This document shows positions 30,878 through 40,469 of a stretch of DNA of 50,078 nt, piece after piece. The stretch comes from Prevotella sp. (GTDB lineage Bacteria; Bacteroidota; Bacteroidia; Bacteroidales; Bacteroidaceae). The stretch is from NCBI GenBank assembly GCA_017458225.1, contig JAFTFX010000016.1:1-50078 (forward strand), read 5' to 3'. The notes under the pieces are model-generated. The model saw nothing but the letters and a program-made list of their open reading frames with translations. It did not search any database and had not been told where the DNA came from. A program made the position numbers and the translations under genes. Within the stretch, counting starts at the first letter, position 1. Each line of letters opens with the position of its first letter.

Positions 30878-32077
30878 ATGCCAGATATCCAGCAGGGGTC
30901 ATCTCCCATTCCGTCGAAGGCCAACCATCCTAACCTGCCACCGAAGAACAACTGCTATGGTTGCTCTTCGTGTGAACAGGCGTGTCCAAAGCAATGCATC
31001 GCTATGCAGGCTGACGACGAAGGATTCCTGTATCCGCACGTCGACGGTGATGCCTGCATCGGATGCAAGCGCTGCGAGAAAGCCTGTCCGGCCCTGTCGC
31101 CACTCGAAGACCATCGACCCCTGAAGACCTTTGCCGCCATGCACACGCAACTGGAGATTCGCCGCGAGAGCAGTTCGGGCGGTGTCTTCACGCTGCTGGC
31201 CGAACAGGTTCTGGCCAAAGGCGGCATTGTCTTTGCCGCACGTTTCGACGACCAGTGGCAAGTGGTTCACGCCAAGGCAGAAAAGAGCGAAGACCTTCAC
31301 TACTTCCGTGGCAGCAAATATGTGCAGAGCAAGATAGGCACGTGCTATGCAGAAGCCTTGGACTGTCTGAAACAAGGACGCAAGGTGATGTTTGTGGGTA
31401 CGCCCTGCCAGATTGCTGGCCTCCATCAGTTCATCGCACAGCGAAGCAATCCAAGGGCCGAGCACTTAGAAAAGCCCTACGACCTGCTGACCGTCGACTT
31501 CATCTGTCACGGTGTGCCGAGTCCGGCCGTCTGGCAGTGGTATGTAGACCGCCAGGCAGCCAGCATCGCCCGGAAGACGCTGGCCGGCCGCTTTTTCTAC
31601 TGGAGAGACAAGCGTTCGTTTGTCCGCCAGGTGGAGTTCCGCAACAAAGCCAACGGATGGAAACAGTTCGGCATGGTTTTCAAGACGAAGGGTGCCACCT
31701 ACAGTCAGATTCATCGTCAAGACGCTTACATGAAAGCATTCCTCGACAACTACTCGCTGCGCCCCTCGTGCTACCAGTGCAAGATCAAATACGGCAGAAG
31801 TCATAGCGACATCACACTGGCCGACTTCTGGAATGTGCACCGCGTGACCGACCAGTTCGATGACGACCAGGGCACCAGTCTGGTGCTTGTCAACACAGCC
31901 AAGGGACTGGAGCACTTCGAGCCATTGCCTTGCAGAAAGAAAGAAGTGGCGTTCGACGATGCCATTCAGTACAACCAGGCATGGGCTGTTCCCTACGCCA
32001 TGAACCCCAACCGCGATACATTCTTCCAACACTATCGAGACCGACTGGATGATATCGTGACCCAACCAAGACCCTAA
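30878..32077 (+). CDS. Ferredoxin / F420 hydrogenase-dehydrogenase beta-subunit-like protein
   Basis: A 399-residue protein with two 4Fe-4S motifs near the N-terminus (CYGCSSCEQACP and CIGCKRCEKACP, about 25-72). The FrhB/FdhB-type domains follow: GGVFTLLAEQVLAKGG (about 100-115), GTPCQIAGLHQF, DFICHGVPSP, and a C-terminal CYQCKIKYGRSHSDITLADFW. Such proteins are regular neighbours of polysaccharide pyruvyl transferases in surface-glycan loci; the redox reaction is unknown. The pyruvyl transferase gene starts 11 bases later. Confidence 0.85.
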   Translation: MPDIQQGSSPIPSKANHPNLPPKNNCYGCSSCEQACPKQCIAMQADDEGFLYPHVDGDACIGCKRCEKACPALSPLEDHRPLKTFAAMHTQLEIRRESSSGGVFTLLAEQVLAKGGIVFAARFDDQWQVVHAKAEKSEDLHYFRGSKYVQSKIGTCYAEALDCLKQGRKVMFVGTPCQIAGLHQFIAQRSNPRAEHLEKPYDLLTVDFICHGVPSPAVWQWYVDRQAASIARKTLAGRFFYWRDKRSFVRQVEFRNKANGWKQFGMVFKTKGATYSQIHRQDAYMKAFLDNYSLRPSCYQCKIKYGRSHSDITLADFWNVHRVTDQFDDDQGTSLVLVNTAKGLEHFEPLPCRKKEVAFDDAIQYNQAWAVPYAMNPNRDTFFQHYRDRLDDIVTQPRP

Positions 32078-32088
32078 TTAGAGCCAAG

Positions 32089-33264
32089 ATGAGAATAGCC
32101 ATTACCACCTTTTTCCAGTCACAGACCAACTACGGGCAACTGCTTCAGGCTTTTGCCTTGCAACAGGTGCTGATGAAACTGGGCCACTATCCCTATACCA
32201 TCCGCTACGGATTCCACGAGCGGCTGCAACCCCTGCAAGCCGACGAGCCTGCAGAGACAACGCTTGACAAACTGCTGGCCAACCAACAGCCACTCACAGC
32301 AGAAGCAGGCACCGAAGCCAACCGGCATTTCGATGCCTTCAGGGCAGACCACCTGAACCTGTCAGAGAGTGCCTATAACACCCTGAACGAACTGAAGGCC
32401 TTCCCACCTGCCGCCGACTGCTACCTGACGGGTAGCGACCAGGTGTGGGCACAGCTGTTGTGCAACAGGGACAATGCCACGTTCTTTCTGGATTTCGGAA
32501 AGAAAAAAGCACTCCGTCTGGCCTATGCGCCCAGCTTTTCACTGGAAGCCTATCCGGAAGAGCAGAACGTCTTACTGAAGAAGCACCTGAAACGCTTCGA
32601 TGCCATCAGCACCCGTGAGAAAACCGGTGTTGAGATTTGTCGCAAGGTGGGCTATCAGGCCCAATGGGTGGTCGACCCCACCATGCTGCTCAACGGCGAT
32701 GACTACCGCCGGTTGGCTGCCGAGTCCAAACAGCCGTTGCCGTCAGACTATGCTTTCGTCTACCACGTTAATATCGAGAAAGACGACCTGCCCTGCTGGT
32801 CTCTGTTCAACCGCTATAACAACAAGGCCGGCTTGAAGGCCGTCGCCGTTCATGCCAACGGTGAGGGGAAAGCCAAGGAGGCTGTGGAATTTCTCCATCC
32901 GGAAGCCACCTACGTGTATCCCACCATCCAAGAGTGGATACGCCTCATCGACGGCAGCCGCTACATCCTCACCACCTCGTTCCACGGCATGGTGTTTGCC
33001 ATTCTGCTACACAAACCGTTCTTTGTCAGTCTGCGTCCCAAGAGCATGTTTGCCGGCAACGACCGCGTGACCGACATTCTCTCAGCATTAGGTCTGAGCG
33101 ACCGTGTGGTGACAACGGAAACCGATGTAGAAGCCATGCTCCGGCAACCCATCGACTGGGATGCCGTCGATGCGCGGTTGGAGGCATTGCGCTCCCGTTC
33201 CATGACCTACCTCACCAACAGCCTCAACATCCGGAAAAGCTGGTGGAAGGCACTCTTCAGCTAA
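32089..33264 (+). CDS. Polysaccharide pyruvyl transferase family protein
   Basis: A 391-residue cytoplasmic enzyme of the CsaB/PssM-like family, which adds ketal pyruvate to sugars from phosphoenolpyruvate. Visible features: TFFQSQTNYGQLLQAFALQQ (8-27), YLTGSDQVWAQ, FSLEAYPEEQ, WVVDPTMLLNGDDYR and the C-terminal ILTTSFHGMVFAILLHKPFF, with the conserved SFHG motif. Its pairing with the iron-sulfur protein upstream is typical. It predicts an acidic pyruvylated sugar in the product. Confidence 0.88.
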   Translation: MRIAITTFFQSQTNYGQLLQAFALQQVLMKLGHYPYTIRYGFHERLQPLQADEPAETTLDKLLANQQPLTAEAGTEANRHFDAFRADHLNLSESAYNTLNELKAFPPAADCYLTGSDQVWAQLLCNRDNATFFLDFGKKKALRLAYAPSFSLEAYPEEQNVLLKKHLKRFDAISTREKTGVEICRKVGYQAQWVVDPTMLLNGDDYRRLAAESKQPLPSDYAFVYHVNIEKDDLPCWSLFNRYNNKAGLKAVAVHANGEGKAKEAVEFLHPEATYVYPTIQEWIRLIDGSRYILTTSFHGMVFAILLHKPFFVSLRPKSMFAGNDRVTDILSALGLSDRVVTTETDVEAMLRQPIDWDAVDARLEALRSRSMTYLTNSLNIRKSWWKALFS

Positions 33265-33310
33265 TCATTCATAAGGTCAATCTCCTGCTAATCAGTCAAA
33301 CGAACAGAAA

Positions 33311-34432
33311 ATGAAAACGCTCCTATTCATCGGCCACACCTATCACCAGAAGACCAAATCGTCGGTCTTCCTCTTAGACCTTCTGCGTCAAGACTATCTG
33401 ATCACGGAGTTCTACATGGACCCCGAGCTGTCCCTCGAATATGAGTCCTTAGGAGAACTGCAGCAGAAAGAGTTCGACGTACTTCTGATCTGGCAGGTGA
33501 TGCCTAAGACAACAGAACTGAAGAAGTATATCAGTTGGCAGCATACGGTCTTTTTCCCTATGTACGACCACTTTGTTGCCATCGGCGGCTTCAATGCCAA
33601 AATCTGGAAGGAGTATCAAGAAGCGCTCATCGTCAGCTTCTCCAAGACACTCTGCGACGACCTCCGCACCTGCGGCTTCGATGCCCGGTATATTCAGTAT
33701 TTCCCCGAACCAGGAAAGATCGGTTCCTGGGGAGCAGAAGACTCCCTGTTTTTCTGGCAGCGGCGTACGAACCTGAATATGAGTACCCTCGCACAGGCAA
33801 CAACGAACCTTGACATTAAAAAGGTGCATCTGCATGCCGCTCCTGATCCGGGACACAGCACCCAGCCCCCTTCCGCCTTTGACGAGGGTGTTGCCAGTTT
33901 CTTCGAGAATATCGCCTGTTCCGAGTCCGTATGGTTCGCTAAAAAGGAACAAATGTACGAGACGATGGAGCAGTCGGGCCTCTACATGGCCCCCCGCCAC
34001 ATGGAGGGCATCGGCATGAGCTTTCTGGAAGCGATGGCTCACGGCCGCTGTGTGATAGCCCCCGACCGTCCCACCATGAACGAATATATCACCGACGGTG
34101 TCAACGGTCTGCTGTATCCTTGGGACGACACGTCGGAAAATCATTGCGGTGCCTCGCTGAAGCGCCCGGCCAAGACCATCAGGGAAATACAGCAGAACGC
34201 CTATCAGACCATTGTGGACGGTCGGAAGAAATGGGACACCGACAAGCACCTTATTCTGGACTGGCTGCAACAAGAAGCCCGGCCTGACCGGAAGAAACTG
34301 CGCATCAACAGCATCTTCTACGACTGGAACAATCTGCCCAGAACGAAATGGTTTGCAATAACCTTCATAGCAAAGAATCTCTTCTTGTTCAGATTTAGAG
34401 ACATCAACAGTTTCCATCACAGAAAAAAATAA
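33311..34432 (+). CDS. Glycosyltransferase (GT4-like)
   Basis: A 373-residue protein. The C-terminal half has the retaining GT-B nucleotide-sugar site HMEGIGMSFLEAMAHGRCVI (about 231-250), including the E-x7-E pair, and PTMNEYITDGVNGLLYPWDD. The N-terminal half begins with TLLFIGHTYHQKTKSSVF and lacks strong motifs. Probably a cytoplasmic transferase acting on the lipid-linked repeat unit. It begins 46 bases after the pyruvyl transferase. Donor and acceptor are unknown. Confidence 0.75.
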   Translation: MKTLLFIGHTYHQKTKSSVFLLDLLRQDYLITEFYMDPELSLEYESLGELQQKEFDVLLIWQVMPKTTELKKYISWQHTVFFPMYDHFVAIGGFNAKIWKEYQEALIVSFSKTLCDDLRTCGFDARYIQYFPEPGKIGSWGAEDSLFFWQRRTNLNMSTLAQATTNLDIKKVHLHAAPDPGHSTQPPSAFDEGVASFFENIACSESVWFAKKEQMYETMEQSGLYMAPRHMEGIGMSFLEAMAHGRCVIAPDRPTMNEYITDGVNGLLYPWDDTSENHCGASLKRPAKTIREIQQNAYQTIVDGRKKWDTDKHLILDWLQQEARPDRKKLRINSIFYDWNNLPRTKWFAITFIAKNLFLFRFRDINSFHHRKK

Positions 34433-34466
34433 TTAAAGAGGTTAGCACTATAAAACAAGTAACCAC

Positions 34467-35921
34467 ATGCTGTTCAATTCCATCGAATTCATCGTATTCC
34501 TGCCCATTGTTTTCCTGCTGTACTGGTTTGTCTTCCGCGGCCGACGATGGCAGAACCTGCTTGTCGTCATGGCAAGCTATATTTTCTACGGCTGGTGGGA
34601 CTGGCGCTTTCTGTTCCTGATAGCCTTTACGTCCTTCTGCAGTTTTGCCAGCGGTCTGCTACTGGAACGCTATGAGGGCCGGAGACGATGGCAGATGGCC
34701 TTCAGTGCCGCCAACATCATTCTGAACCTCACCATCCTCGGCATCTTTAAATACTACAACTTCTTTGTTGAGAATCTGGACTTGCTGTTCAGCAGCCTTT
34801 TCCACTACCATCTTGACTGGGTGACCATGAACATCGTGCTGCCGGTGGGCATCAGCTTCTACACCTTCCAGGCGCTCAGCTACACCATCGACGTGTATCA
34901 GAAGAAGCTGCCTGCCACCCACGACGTCGTTGAGTTCTTCGCCTACATCAGCTTTTTCCCCCAGTTGGTTGCCGGTCCTATCGAAAGAGCCACCAACCTG
35001 TTGCCGCAGTTCCAGCACCAGCGCAGCTTCGACTATGCCAAGGCTGTAGACGGTTGCCGGCAGATGCTGTGGGGATTCGTCAAGAAAATTGTGATTGCCG
35101 ACAACTGTGCCTCGATTGTCAACGAGTACTGGAATAACACCGCAGACCTGTCTGGGCTCTCCCTCTTCCTGCTGGCCACCCTGTTCACGTTCCAGATCTA
35201 TTGCGACTTCTCCGGCTACAGCGACATTGCCATCGGCTGTGCCCGTCTGTTCGGCTTCAACCTGATGCGCAACTTCAACTTCCCCTATTTTTCACGGAGC
35301 ATTCCCGAGTTCTGGCGCCGCTGGCATATTTCGTTCACGACCTGGGTTCGCGACTATATCTATTTCCCGCTGGGCGGCAGTCGCTGCAGCAAGTGGAAAA
35401 TCATCCGCAATGTCTATATTGTCTGGGGAATCAGCGGCCTTTGGCATGGAGCCAGCTGGCATTTCGTTGTCTGGGGCCTGTATCATGCCACGTTGCTGGC
35501 CATCTACAACCTGTTCAGCATCAACACCAAGTATCAGCACGTCGTGGCCTATCAGCGCTATCTGCCCAACCTGAAAGAAACGGCACAGCTGCTGCTCACC
35601 TTCGTGCTCACCGTGGGCGGCTTCATCATCTTCCGTTCCGAAACGATGTCGCAGGCAGGCGACTATTTCTACAGCATGATGACCCACCCCTTCTTCGGTG
35701 ATAACAAGCTGATCAGACAATGGGTCATCTGGGGCTGTGTGCTGTTGCTCGTGGAATGGCTACAGCGCGACAAGCAGCACGCCCTGCAATTCCCCAATGC
35801 CAAACCCTTCAACTATCTCCCCGTGCGATGGTTCATCTATCTGGCACTCATTTGTATCACCTACGTGTCGTATGCGCTGAACATAGCCGACGATAGCACG
35901 TTCATATATTTCCAATTCTGA
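34467..35921 (+). CDS. MBOAT family O-acyltransferase (AlgI-like), copy 1
   Basis: A 484-residue protein with about 10 membrane segments, of the membrane-bound O-acyltransferase family. Motifs: FYGWWDWRFLFLIAF near residue 47, FYTFQALSYTIDVYQ, FFPQLVAGPIERATNLLPQF, FWRRWHISFTTWVRDYIYFP, and the catalytic histidine H327 in GLWHGASWH. MBOATs pass acetyl groups across the inner membrane to a periplasmic SGNH partner. The stop overlaps the next gene, an SGNH-type protein, by one base (TGATG). It is a paralogue of the gene at 40470 and shares its STFIYFQF-type C-terminus. Confidence 0.92.
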   Translation: MLFNSIEFIVFLPIVFLLYWFVFRGRRWQNLLVVMASYIFYGWWDWRFLFLIAFTSFCSFASGLLLERYEGRRRWQMAFSAANIILNLTILGIFKYYNFFVENLDLLFSSLFHYHLDWVTMNIVLPVGISFYTFQALSYTIDVYQKKLPATHDVVEFFAYISFFPQLVAGPIERATNLLPQFQHQRSFDYAKAVDGCRQMLWGFVKKIVIADNCASIVNEYWNNTADLSGLSLFLLATLFTFQIYCDFSGYSDIAIGCARLFGFNLMRNFNFPYFSRSIPEFWRRWHISFTTWVRDYIYFPLGGSRCSKWKIIRNVYIVWGISGLWHGASWHFVVWGLYHATLLAIYNLFSINTKYQHVVAYQRYLPNLKETAQLLLTFVLTVGGFIIFRSETMSQAGDYFYSMMTHPFFGDNKLIRQWVIWGCVLLLVEWLQRDKQHALQFPNAKPFNYLPVRWFIYLALICITYVSYALNIADDSTFIYFQF

Positions 35922-36862
35922 TGAAACGATTCCTGATAAGAATAGCCATTACAGCAGTGCTGACGGGTGTCATGGTCGTCATTGCCAGCACTGTGATGCT
36001 GCTGCGCAAGGACCAGCTGAGCTATTACTCCCACGAACGCAATGTTGCACTGGCCTACGACCGTCTGCAGGCTCTGAAGGATACCAACAAGATTGTGATT
36101 ATTGCCGGTTCCAGCGCTGGGTTCAGCATCAATTCGCGAATGATTGAACAGGCATTCCACATGCCTGTTGTCAACACCGGCACGCATGGCGGCATCGGCA
36201 CACGCATGCAGTTCGAACTGTACAGCGACCTGCTTCGCGAGGGCGATATTGTCATCTTCTGTCCCGAATATGGAACAAAGAAAAAAACGCTCTATGGCGA
36301 AGCCACCCTGTTGAGAATCTTGAGCACCCACATGCCCGAAGCCTATTCCAAGTTCTCGCTGGCCCAGTGGTTGTTCCAGTTCAAAAATATCGGCATACAT
36401 TGCCGGGAAGCACACGAACATCGCAAAGCTGAAGCATTCGACGGTCCCTATTCAGAAAAAGCCCTTAATGAATACGGCGATATTGAATGGGAGCGGCCTC
36501 ATCAAGACACCATCAGCTATTATGGCATGAGCAGTGAGATGGACGAAGACCTGCTCGCTTTCTATCAGTATATCCATTCCAACACCCAAGAGCGCGGCAT
36601 CCACCTGCTGTTCCTGCCGCCAACATTCATGAAAGGCAATTTTCAGCAAAATGCCGAACATATCAGCTGGCTGGCCAATTGTCTCAAGCAGAACGGTATT
36701 CCCTGGCAGGCCGAACCGTCAGCATACGCTTTTGACGACAGCCTGTTTTATGACACGCCCTATCACATGACCCCTGAAGGCACTGTCAAACGTACGGAAG
36801 TATTGATATCCGACCTGCAGAAATACCTTCGTTCACTAAACACAACGGATAAGCATGAATAA
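35921..36862 (+). CDS. SGNH-type acetyltransferase partner, copy 1
   Basis: A 313-residue protein with one N-terminal membrane anchor (about 8-28) and a periplasmic SGNH-like domain. The candidate serine is S64 in IIAGSSAGFSIN, the glycine block is NTGTHGGIGTRMQ, and the Asp/His pair is D278 and H282 in FYDTPYHMTPEG. It should complete O-acetylation of the glycan started by the overlapping MBOAT gene. It overlaps the next gene by 8 bases. Confidence 0.75.
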   Translation: MKRFLIRIAITAVLTGVMVVIASTVMLLRKDQLSYYSHERNVALAYDRLQALKDTNKIVIIAGSSAGFSINSRMIEQAFHMPVVNTGTHGGIGTRMQFELYSDLLREGDIVIFCPEYGTKKKTLYGEATLLRILSTHMPEAYSKFSLAQWLFQFKNIGIHCREAHEHRKAEAFDGPYSEKALNEYGDIEWERPHQDTISYYGMSSEMDEDLLAFYQYIHSNTQERGIHLLFLPPTFMKGNFQQNAEHISWLANCLKQNGIPWQAEPSAYAFDDSLFYDTPYHMTPEGTVKRTEVLISDLQKYLRSLNTTDKHE

Positions 36863-37676
36863 GATTATCGTCATACCCGTCTATAAGCAAGAGCCGACTG
36901 CCGACGAACAGCTCTCCTTGCGCCAGTGCCTGAAGATTCTTTCCGCCCACCCCGTCTGTCTAGTATGCCCCAAAAGCCTGAACATACAAGCCTACTGCGA
37001 GGCGGCCCAACGAGACATTCCCTGCGAGCGTTTCGACGACAACTTCTTCAAAGGCATCGAAGGCTACAACCGACTGATGCAAAGCAGGGACTTCTACAAG
37101 CGATTTGCCGCTTTCGAATATATGCTTATCTACCAGTTGGATGCCTGGGTGTTCCGTGACGAACTGGAAGCATGGTGCCAGAAAGGTTACGACTACATCG
37201 GAGCTCCTTGGTTTGAGAAACACTTCAGCCACGAAGAAGGCTACAAGCTGTGGTGTGCCGGCAACGGTGGTTTCTCGCTACGCCACATTCCCACCTTCAT
37301 CCGAGTGTTGAAGCCACGCCAACGCATGAAGACCATCCACGAAATTTTCCGCAACGACTACCACTCCCCCAGCGATTTGGGGCACTGCCTGATGCTTTGC
37401 ATGGGACCGCTTTTCGGCAGCAACAGCATGCATCACTATATGAAACGCGGCGATATGCAGCAAATGTGGGAAGACGAATTCTTCTGCATCGGGCTCTTTT
37501 CTACTCGCTATCGTCTTCGTATCCCCTCGCCCGAAGAGGCAGCACACTTCTCCTTCGAAATCTCACCACAATATCTGTTTGACGAAATAACGCAAGGAAA
37601 GCTACCCTTTGGATGCCATGCCTGGAGAAAATACCATTATGAGGATTTCTGGAAACGGTTTATTCCCAGTGAGTAA
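36855..37676 (+). CDS. DUF5672-family putative glycosyltransferase
   Basis: A 273-residue cytoplasmic protein matching my recollection of DUF5672: an N-terminal KIIVIPVYKQEPTADEQLSL, the central YMLIYQLDAWVFRDEL (about 95-110) with a possible DxD-like acidic site, YDYIGAPWFEK, and CAGNGGFSLRH. In these loci the family is treated as a glycosyltransferase, but no enzyme is characterised that I know of. It overlaps the upstream gene by 8 bases and ends before a new promoter. Confidence 0.75.
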   Translation: MNKIIVIPVYKQEPTADEQLSLRQCLKILSAHPVCLVCPKSLNIQAYCEAAQRDIPCERFDDNFFKGIEGYNRLMQSRDFYKRFAAFEYMLIYQLDAWVFRDELEAWCQKGYDYIGAPWFEKHFSHEEGYKLWCAGNGGFSLRHIPTFIRVLKPRQRMKTIHEIFRNDYHSPSDLGHCLMLCMGPLFGSNSMHHYMKRGDMQQMWEDEFFCIGLFSTRYRLRIPSPEEAAHFSFEISPQYLFDEITQGKLPFGCHAWRKYHYEDFWKRFIPSE

Positions 37677-37771
37677 GATTCGCGTTTCAGAAAAACACTG
37701 AAAATCACTGAAAATCAGCACGGTTACATGCATTTTCCTGCAAAATACTTGCAAAATGCAAAAAAAAAGAG

Positions 37772-37779
37772 TATCTTTG
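37772..37779 (+). promoter_or_regulatory. Internal -7 box in the polysaccharide cluster
   Basis: TATCTTTG, with CTTG about 20 bases upstream as a weak -33. The ATG of the RgpF-like gene is at 37800. The 123-base spacer is one of the few gaps in the cluster. Confidence 0.6.
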
Positions 37780-37799
37780 CGCCCAATGATAATTATACG

Positions 37800-38768
37800 A
37801 TGAAGACAGAGCATATCATATTGAGCGACAACAGTGGCAGCCAAACGGCTCCTACAGTTTCAGTGGCAGTACATCTTCATCTGTTCTATCCCGACCTGAT
37901 TCCTGTTTTCCTTACCCATCTGGCCTATATACCAGTACCCTTCAGTCTGTTTGTTTCTTTACCGGAAAACATCAATGTAAACGAAGACGAGGTCATAAAG
38001 TCATTCAGCAGTCTGCCCCGTCTGCGCGACACCAAGGTAAAGCGCACACCCAATCGGGGCCGCGACATTGCACCGATGCTGTGCAGCTTCGCTGAAGAGC
38101 TGCAAGGATTCGACGTGATGCTGCATCTGCACACGAAGAAGAGTCCGCAGGCATCCGACCAGTCTGAATGGCTGCACATGATTCTTGCCCACCTGTTGCC
38201 CGACGAGCAGCGCGTGGCGGGCATTCTGCAAGCCTTAACCCACGGCGTGGGCATGATGACACCACCCGACTTCATTCGTCATACCACACTCGGCGGATGG
38301 GGTGTCAAGGAAAATCAGTTGATTGCCCAACAACTCGTCGATCAAAACGGACTGGACATCAACCTCCAAGAAGAGTACCCGGAAATTGACTACCCCCAAG
38401 GTGGCATGTTCTGGGCACGAACGGAATACCTGAGCAAGTTCTTTTCACAACACCTCACCTACAACGACTTCCCCAAGGAGCCCATCGGCATCGACGGCAC
38501 CATTGCCCATGCCTTGGAGCGCCTTTACTTCCTGTGGGGCTGCCGTTCTGGCCTGAAGGTGTGCCGCATCTATCTGAGCGAGATGGAAGAACTGGGCGAC
38601 CGTCGCTTTGCCTTCGAGTTTAGCGGCAGTCTGCAACGCGAACGCCAATACTATCAAGAACGCCTCTATTTTGAAGAGAAAAACAAGAAACATCTCCGCC
38701 TGTGCCGCTACTTAAGTGTGGCATGCCTGGTGCTGCTGGTGCTCTTGTTGATCTCATTATTCACATAA
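37800..38768 (+). CDS. Rhamnan-synthesis F (RgpF)-like glycosyltransferase
   Basis: A 322-residue protein. The RgpF-type domain (about 20-260) contains AVHLHLFYPDLIPVFL, TPNRGRDIAPMLCSF, VMLHLHTKKSPQ, GWGVKENQ and QGGMFWARTEYL. A C-terminal membrane helix (about 300-320) follows. RgpF proteins are rhamnosyl- or related transferases in cell-wall rhamnan and O-antigen synthesis. The start at 37800 lies after a -7 box, so an earlier ATG at 37728 is excluded. Confidence 0.8.
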   Translation: MKTEHIILSDNSGSQTAPTVSVAVHLHLFYPDLIPVFLTHLAYIPVPFSLFVSLPENINVNEDEVIKSFSSLPRLRDTKVKRTPNRGRDIAPMLCSFAEELQGFDVMLHLHTKKSPQASDQSEWLHMILAHLLPDEQRVAGILQALTHGVGMMTPPDFIRHTTLGGWGVKENQLIAQQLVDQNGLDINLQEEYPEIDYPQGGMFWARTEYLSKFFSQHLTYNDFPKEPIGIDGTIAHALERLYFLWGCRSGLKVCRIYLSEMEELGDRRFAFEFSGSLQRERQYYQERLYFEEKNKKHLRLCRYLSVACLVLLVLLLISLFT

Positions 38769-38774
38769 TCCGAA

Positions 38775-39539
38775 ATGAAAAAAAAGGAAATAGCTGTCAC
38801 ACTATTGATTTCTACCTATAACTGGTTGGATGCCCTACAGAAAGTGCTGCAGGGTGTGGAGCGCCAGACCGTGATGCCCGACGAGATTGTCATTGCCGAC
38901 GATGGCTCGAAAGAAGACACCACTGCCTTCATCCAGCAATATGCCAAGCAGTCGAAGGTGCCCGTCCGCCATGTCTGGCATGAAGACAAGGGGTTCCGCC
39001 GTTCCATGATTCTGAACAAGGCCATCGCTGCTGCCAAGGGCGACTATATCATTGAGATGGACGGCGATGTCATTCCCGATCGCCACTTCATTGAAGACCA
39101 CGTGGCAACGGCCCGCAAAGGCTGTTTTGTCTGCGGCGGACGCATCATGCTGACAGAGGATGGCCGCGTGGCCTCATCCCACTATTTCAACTGTATCCGC
39201 AGCCGCATACTGCGCTCCTGGATTCTGCACAACGACACCACCTACAACGTGCGCCACATCAAGGGATGCAACCTGGCCTTCTGGCGCAGCGACTTCATTG
39301 CCGTCAACGGCTACGACGAAGACATCGAGGGCTGGGGAAGCGAAGACCATGAGTTCACCAGCCGTCTGCTCTTCTCGGGCGTTACCTACCGCCGGCTCAA
39401 GTTCGGCGGCATTGTCTATCACCTCTACCACCCGTCGGCATCGAGAGAGAATGCCGGCAGGAACGACGAGATATTCCGGAAGGTGTGGCAGGAACAGAAG
39501 AAGTGGGCGGATAATGGCGTAAACAAATACCTGAAATGA
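38775..39539 (+). CDS. Glycosyltransferase family 2, chondroitin-synthase-like
   Basis: A 254-residue GT-A enzyme: VTLLISTYNWLDALQKVLQG at the N-terminus, EIVIADDGSKEDT, the metal-binding IIEMDGDVIPDRHF (about 96-110), and the C-terminal GWGSEDHEFTSRLLFSG typical of the galactosyltransferase-type end of KfoC/GT27-like proteins. Its stop overlaps the next GT2 start (ATGA). Confidence 0.88.
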   Translation: MKKKEIAVTLLISTYNWLDALQKVLQGVERQTVMPDEIVIADDGSKEDTTAFIQQYAKQSKVPVRHVWHEDKGFRRSMILNKAIAAAKGDYIIEMDGDVIPDRHFIEDHVATARKGCFVCGGRIMLTEDGRVASSHYFNCIRSRILRSWILHNDTTYNVRHIKGCNLAFWRSDFIAVNGYDEDIEGWGSEDHEFTSRLLFSGVTYRRLKFGGIVYHLYHPSASRENAGRNDEIFRKVWQEQKKWADNGVNKYLK

Positions 39540-40453
39540 AAGTCTCTGTCATTGTTCCCAACTACAATCATGCTCCCTACCTGAAGGAACGGCTGGACAG
39601 CATCCTTGCACAGACCGAGCAAGACATCGAGGTGATTATCCTGGACGACTGCTCCACAGACAACAGCATGGAGGTGCTGCAGCCCTACGAGCAGCATCCC
39701 AAGGTGCGCCCCGTTGTTCGCAATGCCACCAATACGGGCAGCCCGTTCCGCCAATGGCTGCATGGCTTCGAACTGGCCCAGGGCGAATATATCTGGATTG
39801 CCGAGAGCGACGACGTGGCCGAGCCTACCTTCCTCGAAGAGAGTCTGAAACGGCTGGAGCAGCACCCACAGGTGCAGATGACGTTCACGTGGTCCACCTT
39901 CATCGATGCCGAGGGCAAAACCATGCGCAAGTCGCCCGACCGTCCGTCGCTCTACAAGGGAGACGGCGTGTACAACGGGCACAATTTTGCACTTCGCCGC
40001 ATGCTGTTCCGCAATGTCATCTACAATGCCTCGATGGTGGTGTTTCGCAAGAGTGCCTTGAAGAATGTGTCGCCCGACTTCCAGACGTTCCGCTCCGGCG
40101 GCGACTGGGTGTTCTGGTTCGACATTATGACCCAGGGCGACATTGCCGAGATACCACTCCGTTTGAACCATTTTCGTCAGCATGCCGGAAAGGTGACGGT
40201 GCGTGCCGACAAAGACGGACAGAACATGCTGGAGAATGCGCGGTGCCTGCGCCATATCTGCAGCGAACTGCAGCTGACGGCCCTGCAGCGAAAGAGCGTA
40301 AAGGGTCGCATGACCCTCCGCTTCAGAAAGAAGTCGTTCCCCGGCAAACAACAACTCAAAGAGCAATTCCCTGAATGCTATGGCGGTTCCTTCAGCGACA
40401 TGCTGTTCTACGAACTGGATAAACGGCTGGGCATCACAGGTTTGTTAAGATAA
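39536..40453 (+). CDS. Glycosyltransferase family 2
   Basis: A 305-residue GT-A enzyme: VSVIVPNYNHAPYLKERLDS, EVIILDDCSTDNS and the DxD-like IWIAESDDVAEP near residue 95. The C-terminal region carries GGDWVFWFDIMTQGDIAEI and a basic tail. It overlaps the preceding GT2 gene by 4 bases and precedes the second MBOAT gene by 16, so it probably acts on the same repeat unit. Donor unknown. Confidence 0.9.
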   Translation: MKVSVIVPNYNHAPYLKERLDSILAQTEQDIEVIILDDCSTDNSMEVLQPYEQHPKVRPVVRNATNTGSPFRQWLHGFELAQGEYIWIAESDDVAEPTFLEESLKRLEQHPQVQMTFTWSTFIDAEGKTMRKSPDRPSLYKGDGVYNGHNFALRRMLFRNVIYNASMVVFRKSALKNVSPDFQTFRSGGDWVFWFDIMTQGDIAEIPLRLNHFRQHAGKVTVRADKDGQNMLENARCLRHICSELQLTALQRKSVKGRMTLRFRKKSFPGKQQLKEQFPECYGGSFSDMLFYELDKRLGITGLLR

Positions 40454-40469
40454 GAAGACACTCGTTTTT

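Noticed and set aside
37728-37799. Earlier ATG for the RgpF-like protein
   Set aside because: It lies upstream of the TATCTTTG promoter box and adds a low-complexity segment not expected in the family.
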